Below are positions 1-7,105 of a DNA stretch of 64,000 nt, one piece after another. How positions within the stretch are numbered: the first letter of the stretch is position 1; each line of letters begins with the position of its first letter. The notes beneath the pieces were generated by a model. It worked only from the letters and a program-made list of their open reading frames with translations. It searched no databases and had not been told where the DNA came from. The position numbers and the translations under genes were made by a program. This stretch comes from Paramicrobacterium humi. Its GTDB lineage: Bacteria; Actinomycetota; Actinomycetes; Actinomycetales; Microbacteriaceae. The stretch is from NCBI RefSeq assembly GCF_900105715.1, contig NZ_FNRY01000001.1, positions 1,550,001 through 1,614,000 of the forward strand, written 5' to 3'.

Positions 1-100
1 CATCCCCACAGCAAGTCTGCTCTGTTCGAGATGCCGCGTCCATGATCCACAGCGACAGCTTGCCCGCTCAACGTGCGAGCATGATGGTAGCGTCGCAGCC

Positions 101-406
101 ATGACCGTCCTCGGCCTGGCGCTCCTCCTCGCGAGCGCGATCAGCGGATTCGTTTCGATGAGACTGCTTTCTCAAGCCAACTCCGGCGTCCTCATGCCGT
201 GGTGGCATGCGCCCGAGGTGCGGTCTCTGCCCGCGACTGTGTGCCGGAGCGTCAGCGCCGCGCTCGCGTTCGTTGGCGCGAGTCTTGCCGCGCAGTCGAT
301 CGGCTACTGGAGCATCGTGCTCGTCCTCTGTGTGTTCGCTGCGCCGATGCTCGTGCAAGTGCGGCACAATCGGCAGCTGCTCGCTGTTGGAGCCGCGCGC
401 GGCTGA
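101..406 (+). CDS. small membrane protein, unknown function
   Basis: This encodes a 101-residue protein that I do not recognise. It has a hydrophobic N-terminal segment (about residues 3-20) and a second one at about 65-85, so it probably has two to three membrane passes and a short basic tail. The ATG is supported by a -10 box TAGCGT at 88-93 placed 7 nt upstream, the leaderless layout seen for many genes here. It ends 10 nt before the convergent esterase gene. No catalytic motif is visible. It is probably real because of the promoter and membrane-protein composition, but its function is unknown. Confidence 0.55.
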   Translation: MTVLGLALLLASAISGFVSMRLLSQANSGVLMPWWHAPEVRSLPATVCRSVSAALAFVGASLAAQSIGYWSIVLVLCVFAAPMLVQVRHNRQLLAVGAARG

Positions 407-415
407 TCTTCGCTC

Positions 416-1060
416 TCACTCGACGGACGATGTGGGACTCCACGCGTCGATGAAGGCCAGCACGTCTGCCCATTCCGCCGGTGAGATCTCGTGGCCGACA
501 CCTTCGTACTCCTCGGCCGTCAGAGTCGTGTGGTGGGGGGAGGAAGGTCGCCATCCGTTCGATGTCGGATGGCGGAATGACATCGTCACGGGTGCCGCGT
601 CCCCAGAAGACGGGCGGGCGCAATCTGGCGAGCTCGCTGTCGTTTGCCCGATCGCTTCCTCCGGTAAAGCCCCGAGCGTCACCACACAAGCGAACGATGT
701 AGGCGCGAGCCGCAGGGCCTGCAGTGCAACCGCACCGCCCTGGGACCAGCCGATCAGTCCGACGTGCTCGGCATTTCCTCGATGTGCGTCGATCCAGCGC
801 AGCAGCTCGAGAGCTGCCCCGTCAAGCGCCGCGGACAGCGAATCCTCGTCGTGAATCGGGGCGAGCCAGGAGAAACGCTCTCCGTGCGGCCGTGGCGCTC
901 GGAGCGAGACGGCGGCGTAGCCCGATGGCAGCTGGGGGAAGAACCGCTCCATGTCGTGCTCGTCGCCGCCCCTGCCGTGAAGCAGGACCAGCAGGGGCCG
1001 GTCGTCGGGCTCGGAGGGCGGACAAGACCAGAGGGAGGCATCGTCGTCGATGGCGGCCAT
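416..1060 (-). CDS. carboxylesterase/phospholipase-like alpha/beta hydrolase with two compensating frameshifts
   Basis: A cytoplasmic alpha/beta hydrolase of the small carboxylesterase type, about 214 residues. It has the oxyanion region LLHGRGG near residue 25, the nucleophile elbow GWSQGG with Ser about 106, and a C-terminal GVGHEIS carrying the catalytic His. Between residues about 130 and 175 the open frame reads low-complexity residues, while the next frame reads a family-like stretch (LRPPVFWGRGT and DDVIPPSDIERMA) that should contain the catalytic Asp. The frame is lost at a C4 run (670-673, one G short on the coding strand) and regained at a G6 run (535-540, one base too many). The start at 1060 is preferred over 1111 because TACGCT lies 6 nt upstream. 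Confidence 0.8.
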   Translation of the reverse strand: MAAIDDDASLWSCPPSEPDDRPLLVLLHGRGGDEHDMERFFPQLPSGYAAVSLRAPRPHGERFSWLAPIHDEDSLSAALDGAALELLRWIDAHRGNAEHVGLIGWSQGGAVALQALRLAPTSFACVVTLGALPEEAIGQTTASSPDCARPSSGDAAPVTMSFRHPTSNGWRPSSPHHTTLTAEEYEGVGHEISPAEWADVLAFIDAWSPTSSVE

Positions 1061-1117
1061 GCCGACAGCGTACTGCTGCGCCCGGGGCGCGTTGAGGCGG
1101 AGCTGCCGCATCTGGCG

Positions 1118-2365
1118 CTACATCGGGTACTGCACCGCCTCGAGGATGCGCGTGAGCGTGTCGGGGCCGCCGACGTTTCCCGGAACGACGACGTACAGCA
1201 CGCGGTGGCCGTCAAACGCCGTCAGGTCCCACACGGAGACACCGGCGAGAACTTGACCGAGCACGCGCGCCGAGGTTGCGCCGATCCCGATTCGGGCCAC
1301 GTCAGCCGAGGTGATCCCACCCTTCGCGATCACCACATCGATTCCGGGCACGAGCTCCCGCACCGCAGTGGTCAGCGCATCCATCACGCGTGCGCCGTGA
1401 TCGAGCGTGTTGTGCTCGGAGCTGCGGCGGCGCTCCGTCATGAGAAGACCGAGTCCTCGCTCGTCGAGCTGGGCGGATGCTGCGCGGGCAGCATCCTCTC
1501 CGGCCTCGCGGCTGTTCGCGAGAGCGGCATCCGTGTCCACAACGGCGGGCTCGCCGAAGTGCTCGATCACCGGTGCGAGCTGACGCGTCGCTCCCTCGGT
1601 GTGCGAGCCGCAGACGAGCAGTGTGCGACCGGGCTCGGCGACGAGGGGAGTGGGCAGCAGGCCATCGCTGACCACTCCGGCGAGGGCGGCGGCGAGTGGG
1701 GCGGCGCTGCGGACCACGATGTCGCGGCCCTCGCGCTGCACGGCCGTGATGGCCTCGGCGATGAGGGCGACGTCGTCGTCGTTCTCGACGTCGGGAAGCA
1801 CGACGCTTCCCGAGGCCGCGTCGCGTAGCGCCTCGGCGAGTTTGCCCGAACGCACGGCGTCGAGCGGAACCGCGAGAGCGGGCCGATCGGACTTCTCAGC
1901 CACGTAGTCGACAAGGCGACCGCTCGAGAACGGGAAGACCGGATCCTCGGCGTACTCCGTCTCATGTGCCGGGTAGGTCGTTCCGTCGATCGCCACGAGG
2001 TGCACGCCGTCGATCGTGGTACGCCCGCCGGCGGGAAACGCGGGAACGAACACGATGATGGAATCGTCACCGGCGAAGGCGTTGCTCTCGGCGAAAACGT
2101 GCCCGCGAAGGGTCGAATCGCCGCGCAGCACGAAGCGCACCTCTTCGCCGAGGCGGCGGGCGGCCTCGCGGCCGTCATCGCGGACTCGGCTGACAAGAGC
2201 GACCGCCTCGTCCTCGGAGATCGCGCGCGAGTTCGTCTGCACGTAGACACTGTCGGCATCGCGCAACGCGGCCTCGAGCAGGTCGGCGTTCGAGTCCAGC
2301 AGGACGGTCACGTTCGAGGCGGACTGGGTGCCGGTCGGGTCGTCGTCGAGCACGATGGTCTTCAT
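1118..2365 (-). CDS. four-carbon acid sugar kinase family protein (threonate/oxo-tetronate kinase-like)
   Basis: A 415-residue kinase of the DUF1537 / four-carbon acid sugar kinase family, which phosphorylates D-threonate or 3-oxo-tetronate using ATP. The N-terminal signature LDDDPTGTQ is visible directly after the start, as is an N-terminal RGDSTLRGH motif. The C-terminal nucleotide-binding domain contains GGITSADV and VPGNVGGPDTL. The start at 2365 has a clear AGGAGAAG ribosome site; a longer open frame to 2425 would run through the operator and is rejected. It is divergent from the GntR gene, with twin operators between them. Together with the dehydrogenase at 3205 this points to four-carbon sugar acid catabolism; the exact substrate is not resolved. 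Confidence 0.85.
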   Translation of the reverse strand: MKTIVLDDDPTGTQSASNVTVLLDSNADLLEAALRDADSVYVQTNSRAISEDEAVALVSRVRDDGREAARRLGEEVRFVLRGDSTLRGHVFAESNAFAGDDSIIVFVPAFPAGGRTTIDGVHLVAIDGTTYPAHETEYAEDPVFPFSSGRLVDYVAEKSDRPALAVPLDAVRSGKLAEALRDAASGSVVLPDVENDDDVALIAEAITAVQREGRDIVVRSAAPLAAALAGVVSDGLLPTPLVAEPGRTLLVCGSHTEGATRQLAPVIEHFGEPAVVDTDAALANSREAGEDAARAASAQLDERGLGLLMTERRRSSEHNTLDHGARVMDALTTAVRELVPGIDVVIAKGGITSADVARIGIGATSARVLGQVLAGVSVWDLTAFDGHRVLYVVVPGNVGGPDTLTRILEAVQYPM

Positions 2366-2396
2366 GGGGTCTTCTCCTCGCGGGCATGTCGCGGAA

Positions 2397-2411
2397 ATTG
2401 GTAAAACCAAT
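2397..2411. promoter_or_regulatory. GntR operator copy 1
   Basis: A perfect inverted repeat ATTGGT-AAA-ACCAAT. The core TGGT-N3-ACCA matches the operator type known for FadR/FCD-class GntR regulators. It lies 32 nt upstream of the kinase start, where binding would block its promoter. Confidence 0.75.
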
Positions 2412-2452
2412 CTTGACGTCTCCATTATCAGGGCTTATCGTCGAGAGCACAA

Positions 2453-2469
2453 GATTGGTTAGACCAATC
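2453..2469. promoter_or_regulatory. GntR operator copy 2
   Basis: A perfect inverted repeat GATTGGT-TAG-ACCAATC, the same 6-bp arms as copy 1 with one extra base pair. Its centre is 57 bp from the centre of copy 1 and about 30 nt before the GntR start codon, so it probably mediates autoregulation. Confidence 0.75.
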
Positions 2470-2491
2470 ATTCGCTTGTGAAGGGAGCGAC

Positions 2492-3208
2492 ATGACGGCG
2501 CGCCTCGAGTCTCTCGTGCACAGCCTCCTCGAGCTCTCGAGTCCCGACGAGACCGGTTCGCGTCGGCTCCCGCCCGAGCGCGAATTGTGCGCCAGGCTCG
2601 ACATCAGCCGCGGCGCTCTTCGCGAACAGCTCGCGATGCTGGAGAACCTTGGCGTGCTGCACCGCCGTCAAGGCCACGGCAGCTACCTCGACGCTCCCGA
2701 TGCGGCGTTCGTGCGGACGTCGTTCACGCTCATGCGACATCTGGGCTATCTCGACGATCAGGAGTTCACGCAGGCCCGCGAGATGATCGAGGAGACCGTC
2801 GCCGCCGCAGCGGCGCCTCTTGTCACCGACGACGACATCGCGGTTCTGCACGCGCTCGTCGACGAGATCATCGCTCGCACCGAGGACGCTGACGACGAGG
2901 GGGCCGCCGCGGCCGACCTCGCCTTCCACAACCGCCTGTACGCGATCGTGGACAACCCGATCTTCAACATGCTGGGTGGTGGGCTCACCCATGTCCTCTC
3001 TGAGAACGTGCAGGGCCGTCGTGCCCTTGCGCGCCTCGCCGCCGAGCGAGACCCCGACGGCGCCCTCCGCACCGACACGGTGCATCGCGACATCATCGAC
3101 GCGCTCGAGAACCGGGACGCGGATGCCGCTCGCCGAGCGATGCGCAAGCACTTCGACGTATTCACCCTCGTCGCCTCCCCGGCGGCCCAACAGAAAGCAG
3201 CCATATGA
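2492..3208 (+). CDS. GntR-family (FadR/FCD) transcriptional regulator
   Basis: A 238-residue regulator with an N-terminal winged helix (about residues 5-70, including LPPERELCARLDISRGALREQL) and an all-helical FCD ligand-binding domain (about 85-225). The FCD domain shows the expected metal-binding arrangement, with Asp and His residues in the helices around ADLAFHNRLY and VHRDIIDAL. The start has a GAAGGGAG ribosome site. The stop overlaps the next ATG (ATGA), so it is translationally coupled to the dehydrogenase. The twin ATTGGT-N3-ACCAAT sites in the divergent region are its likely operators, with a sugar acid or its phosphate as the probable inducer (inferred). Confidence 0.9.
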   Translation: MTARLESLVHSLLELSSPDETGSRRLPPERELCARLDISRGALREQLAMLENLGVLHRRQGHGSYLDAPDAAFVRTSFTLMRHLGYLDDQEFTQAREMIEETVAAAAAPLVTDDDIAVLHALVDEIIARTEDADDEGAAAADLAFHNRLYAIVDNPIFNMLGGGLTHVLSENVQGRRALARLAAERDPDGALRTDTVHRDIIDALENRDADAARRAMRKHFDVFTLVASPAAQQKAAI

Positions 3209-4065
3209 GCAACGTCACCTTCGTCGGAATCGGCGCCATCGGACTTCCGATGGCCGTTCAGCTCTCGAAGTCGGGACATACAGTCACCGGCGTCGACCCG
3301 TTCGCGGGAGCTCGCGAGCGTGCCGTCGAGTCGGGCATCGACGCGGTCGAGAGCATCGCCGACGCGCCGGGCGCGGAGACCGTCGTCGTGATGGTCGCGA
3401 CGCCCGAGCACCTCGAGACCCTCGTCTCCCAAGCCGGCGAGGGCGTCAGCGGGCAGACCTGGGTCATCATGTCCACCGTCGGGCCGGCATCGGTGCGCGA
3501 ACAGGGCGAGCAGCTCATCGCTCGCGGCGCCCGCGTCGTCGACGCCCCCGTGACCGGTGGGGTCGCCCGCGCCAAGACCGGAGAGCTCGTCATCTTCGTC
3601 TCCGGAGATTCCGACGCGATCGCCGCCGCGCGGCCCGCGCTCGACGCGCTCGGCACCGCCCGCGTCGTCGGCGCGAACCTCGGCGACGGTCAGGGCATCA
3701 AGGTGGTCAACCAGCACCTCGCCGCCGTCCACATCGCGGCCGCCGCGGAGGCGCTCAACCTCGCCGAGTCGCTCGGCCTCGACAAGGGCGAAGTGCTCGA
3801 CCTCGTCAAGGACGGAGCCGCCGGGTCATGGATGCTGTCGGATCGTGGTCCGCGCATGCTCATGGGCACCGACGCGCCCGTCATGAGCACGATCGGCATC
3901 TTCGTGAAAGACAGCGGACTCGTCGCCGACGCTGCTGCGGCCACGGGAGCTGAGGTGCCGCTGCTCGACGCGGCCAAGGAACGCTACCGTCTTGCCGCGG
4001 ACGCTGGTCTCGGCGCTCGCGACGACAGCCGGGTGATCGAGACTTACCAGCACCGCTCGAACTGA
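3205..4065 (+). CDS. NAD(P)-dependent 3-hydroxyisobutyrate dehydrogenase-family oxidoreductase
   Basis: A 286-residue beta-hydroxyacid dehydrogenase. The Rossmann start FVGIGAIGLPMA gives the GxGxxG nucleotide site. DAPVTGGVARA is the family substrate signature, and the catalytic Lys lies in the QGIKVVNQ segment (about residue 169). Relatives include L-threonate dehydrogenase and tartronate semialdehyde reductase. Pairing with a four-carbon acid sugar kinase makes a threonate-type substrate the best guess. The known 3-oxo-tetronate route also needs an isomerase and a decarboxylase (OtnI and OtnC types); neither is present in the window. It overlaps the GntR gene by 4 nt. Confidence 0.87.
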   Translation: MSNVTFVGIGAIGLPMAVQLSKSGHTVTGVDPFAGARERAVESGIDAVESIADAPGAETVVVMVATPEHLETLVSQAGEGVSGQTWVIMSTVGPASVREQGEQLIARGARVVDAPVTGGVARAKTGELVIFVSGDSDAIAAARPALDALGTARVVGANLGDGQGIKVVNQHLAAVHIAAAAEALNLAESLGLDKGEVLDLVKDGAAGSWMLSDRGPRMLMGTDAPVMSTIGIFVKDSGLVADAAAATGAEVPLLDAAKERYRLAADAGLGARDDSRVIETYQHRSN

Positions 4066-4134
4066 GCAGTGTCGGAGGCCGGGCCTACTCTCGGTTTGTG
4101 CCGGATCTTCCATCCACCATCAGGGGAGAAGATC

Positions 4135-4518
4135 ATGAAAATACTCGTCGCCACAACCGAGCTGCAGGGCCTCAAGCCCGACGACTTCATGCATGCGGTT
4201 CCCGGAGAGCTCGTCATCGACCTGGGATCGTGCAGCGACACGACGGCGAGCGATGACTGGACCTGCGTGTGCTCGCGCGGATTCTTCGGGGTTGCGTCAG
4301 GTCAGCTGACCACGACGGCGGTGGTCGTCGAAAACGCCGAGCTTGGTATGCGCGCATACGAGGCGGCGGTCGTCCAGGGGCTCTCCTGGTGCTGCCCGTG
4401 CTGCGCTCGAGACGCCGCGAGACTGTCGCGGGCCGTGGCGGCCCAGTGGGAGGCAGGCACCGTGCTTGAGCGGGAGCGCAGCACGATCCGGCAGCGCCAG
4501 CCTCACCCGCAGCTCTGA
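4135..4518 (+). CDS. cysteine-rich small protein, unknown function
   Basis: A 127-residue protein that I do not recognise by function. It begins MKILVATTELQG and contains a DWTCVCSRGFFG motif and a later WCCPCCARDAARL motif, so seven to eight Cys are concentrated in two clusters that could bind metal or form disulfides. There is no signal peptide. The start at 4135 is preferred over 4069 because of the AGGGGAGA ribosome site and because the upstream codons look non-coding. It sits alone between the dehydrogenase and an NTF2-like gene. The Cys pattern may reflect a zinc or iron-sulfur site, but this is inference only. Confidence 0.7.
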   Translation: MKILVATTELQGLKPDDFMHAVPGELVIDLGSCSDTTASDDWTCVCSRGFFGVASGQLTTTAVVVENAELGMRAYEAAVVQGLSWCCPCCARDAARLSRAVAAQWEAGTVLERERSTIRQRQPHPQL

Positions 4519-4557
4519 GTCCTCGACGGCAACCATCCCGGTTGCTATCGTGACGGG

Positions 4558-4935
4558 ATGGTTGCCGACGCTGAGCGCGAGGAGCTGCTCGCCTTGGAAC
4601 GCGCGGGATGGCAGTCGCTCTGCAACGGCATGGGCGCCGAGTTCTATGAACGCGCGATGGTCCTCGACGGTCTCATGGTCCTTGCAGGCGGCTTCGCACT
4701 GGACCGCGAGGGAGCCATCGCGTCCCTGCGTGACGCGCCGCCCTGGGACTCGTTCGACATTAGCGATGAACGATTCGTGCAGGTGAGCGACGACGTCGTC
4801 GTGCTCAAGTACACGGGCGCCGCACATCGAGGATCCGAACCGGAGTTCGTCGCGCTCATGACGAGCAGCTACGTCCGCGTCCGCGGCGAGTGGCGACTCG
4901 CGCTGTACACGCAGACGCCCGTCGCCGAGCGGTAG
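4558..4935 (+). CDS. NTF2-like / DUF4440 domain protein
   Basis: A 125-residue single-domain protein of the SnoaL/NTF2-like fold: an N-terminal helix (EREELLALERAGWQSLC), then the 'YERAMVLDGLMVLAGG' segment typical of DUF4440, and a C-terminal sheet ending RVRGEWRLALYTQTP. Members bind small molecules or act as stand-alone domains; no catalytic role can be assigned here. The start is fixed by TATCGT at 4546-4551, exactly 6 nt upstream, giving a leaderless transcript. Confidence 0.75.
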   Translation: MVADAEREELLALERAGWQSLCNGMGAEFYERAMVLDGLMVLAGGFALDREGAIASLRDAPPWDSFDISDERFVQVSDDVVVLKYTGAAHRGSEPEFVALMTSSYVRVRGEWRLALYTQTPVAER

Positions 4936-4944
4936 GCGCCGGGC

Positions 4945-6483
4945 TCAGAGCGCGCCGACGGCTACCGGATCGGCCGCGTCGTGCGCGTCAGCATCGAGAT
5001 CATCGGCGGGCTTGCGGACGAAGATCGCGGCGATGATCGAGAGCGAGAACACGATCGCCCCGACGAGGAACGCCGCGCGCACGCCGCCGGCGAGAGCGGG
5101 CACCTCCGCGGCGCCTGATGCAACGAGGCCGGTCGAAACGGTCGCCATGACCGTCACGAACAGCGCCGTCCCCGCCGCACCGGCAACCTGCTGAACCGTG
5201 CCGACGATCGCGCTCGCATGCGAGTAGAGCTGCGGCCTGACCGAGCCCATGCTCGACGTGAACAGCGGCGTGAACAGCAGCGACAGACCGAGGCTCATGA
5301 CGATGTGCGCGCCGAGGATCAGGAACGGGGAGGTCTCCGAGGAGACAACGGTGGCGAGAGTCCACAAGACGGCCGCGACGATCACCGTCCCCGGGATGAG
5401 CAGCGGACGCGTGCCGACCTGGTCGTATAAGCGGCCGACGACAGGTCCCATGACGCCCATGAGAAGCCCACCGGGAAGAACGAGAAGGCCGATCAGGAGC
5501 GGGTCCATGCCGAGGCCCTGCTGCAGGTAGATCGGCAGGAGCACGATCGTGCCGAACAGGCCCATCATCGCGACGACCATCATCGCGACGGAGACCGAGA
5601 AGTTGCCCGATGTGAAGGTGCGCAGATCCAGGAGGGCATCATCCTTCTTCTCGAGGCGCTTCTGCAGCAGGACGAAGAACACGAGAGTGAGGACGCCGAC
5701 GCCGATCGCGACCCACGCCGTGAGCGGGGTCCCCTGCGGGTTGTCGCCGTCGCCGCTGCCGATGTTGCTCAACCCGTAGACGAGTCCGCCGAACCCGATC
5801 GCGGACAGCGCGATCGAAGACACATTGATCGGCAGCTTCCGTGGCTCGTTGACATTCGTGACGAATCGGATGCCGACTCCGAGCATCGCCAAGGCGATGG
5901 GCAGCACGATGATGAACATCCAGCGCCAGCTGAGCTGATCGAGGATGAGCCCGGAGACGGCGGGGCCGACCGCGGGGGCGACGGACATGACGATGGCCAC
6001 GTTCCCCATGGTCTTTCCCCGCGCCGCAGGCGGCACGAGGGTCATGAGCGTCGTCATGAGCAGCGGCATCATGATCGCCGTTCCGGAGGCCTGCACGATG
6101 CGTGCTCCGAGCAGCATCCAGAATCCGGGCGCGCACGCGGCGAGCAGGGTGCCGAGCGAGAACAGCGACATCGCGGTGATGAAGACCTGACGGGTCGTGT
6201 AACGCTGCAGCAGGAACCCCGTGATCGGGATCACCACGGCCATCGTCAGCATGAAGGCTGTCGTCAGCCACTGCGCAAGGCGAGCGGTGATGTCGAGGTC
6301 GTGCATGAGCTCACTCAGGGCGACGCTCATGATCGTCTCGTTGAGGATCACGACGAACGCTGCCGCGAGGAGCAGCCAGATCACGCGCATGGCGTGCGGC
6401 GCGACGGCGGATCTGGAATCAAAAGTCGGGGAGGGGGCGTGCTCGGTCACGGGCGTCCGTTCGTCGGTGTGCGCCGCCGTCAT
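4945..6483 (-). CDS. MFS transporter, DHA2 (EmrB/QacA-type) multidrug efflux
   Basis: A 512-residue inner-membrane protein with about 14 transmembrane helices. It belongs to the drug:H+ antiporter-2 class. Visible are the first-helix region VVILNETIMSVALSEL, the motif-A-like GFLLQRYTTRQVF, the motif C region SVAPAVGPAVSGLILD, and the 14-TM repeat VGRLYDQVGTRPLL. Both ends are cytoplasmic and polar. It is monocistronic, convergent with the DUF4440 gene (9 nt gap). No adjacent TetR/MarR regulator is present, so the substrate cannot be inferred. Confidence 0.9.
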   Translation of the reverse strand: MTAAHTDERTPVTEHAPSPTFDSRSAVAPHAMRVIWLLLAAAFVVILNETIMSVALSELMHDLDITARLAQWLTTAFMLTMAVVIPITGFLLQRYTTRQVFITAMSLFSLGTLLAACAPGFWMLLGARIVQASGTAIMMPLLMTTLMTLVPPAARGKTMGNVAIVMSVAPAVGPAVSGLILDQLSWRWMFIIVLPIALAMLGVGIRFVTNVNEPRKLPINVSSIALSAIGFGGLVYGLSNIGSGDGDNPQGTPLTAWVAIGVGVLTLVFFVLLQKRLEKKDDALLDLRTFTSGNFSVSVAMMVVAMMGLFGTIVLLPIYLQQGLGMDPLLIGLLVLPGGLLMGVMGPVVGRLYDQVGTRPLLIPGTVIVAAVLWTLATVVSSETSPFLILGAHIVMSLGLSLLFTPLFTSSMGSVRPQLYSHASAIVGTVQQVAGAAGTALFVTVMATVSTGLVASGAAEVPALAGGVRAAFLVGAIVFSLSIIAAIFVRKPADDLDADAHDAADPVAVGAL

Positions 6484-6585
6484 CGGCGGGAAAAAGAGGG
6501 GAGGGGCAATCGCGGAAGTGGAGAGGATAACCGCGGGGGCCGGCCGACTATTCCATCATTCGTCGAGGAATTTCACAAACGCCGC

Positions 6586-7032
6586 TCAGAGCCGGTCGTC
6601 GTCCCGCAGGTCGTCGGCGCTGTCGATCGCATCGTCGTCGAACTCTTCCCACTCCTCGTCGAGGCCATCGTCAGCGTCGTAGAGCTCGTCGTCCTCGGCG
6701 TCGGGGTCGATCTCGTCGAAGTCGTCCGATTCCTCGTCGCGAACCAGGTGGGTGCCGGGCTCGGCATCGAGATAGGGGATGATCGCCTGGTCCATGTTCG
6801 CGATCATGTTCACGTCGAAGACGTCGACGTGCCGCTCGTCGTCGAGGTACTCCTGCGTCTCGTCGCCGGCGAGGAATCGCCAGCCGCTGTCGGAGTCGTC
6901 CTCGGGGTCCTCGCGGTACATGTAGCCGACGGCGCGGCCCGCCACCGTGATCTCGTCAGTCGCTGCCGCGGTTCCGCGACCGGGGACGAGTTCGACGATC
7001 TCGGAATCCGACAGCACGTATCTCTTGTCCAT
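6586..7032 (-). CDS. DUF2185 (Imm33-like) protein with very acidic tail
   Basis: A 148-residue cytoplasmic protein. The first ~95 residues match the DUF2185 pattern as I know it: VGYMYRE, DSGWRFLAGDE, YLDDE, then FDVNMIANMDQAIIPYLD. DUF2185 overlaps the immunity-protein family Imm33. The last ~50 residues are almost all Asp/Glu and probably disordered. The ATG at 7032 is chosen over the in-frame TTG at 7038 because GGAGG lies 7 nt upstream. No toxin gene is beside it, so an immunity role is not supported by context. Confidence 0.8.
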   Translation of the reverse strand: MDKRYVLSDSEIVELVPGRGTAAATDEITVAGRAVGYMYREDPEDDSDSGWRFLAGDETQEYLDDERHVDVFDVNMIANMDQAIIPYLDAEPGTHLVRDEESDDFDEIDPDAEDDELYDADDGLDEEWEEFDDDAIDSADDLRDDDRL

Positions 7033-7105
7033 GCGCAACCCTCCGCTGGCATCAAGGATGAACCAGACGGCCGCGGTTCACAAGACCCCCGTCGGCAGAC
7101 CGCGG

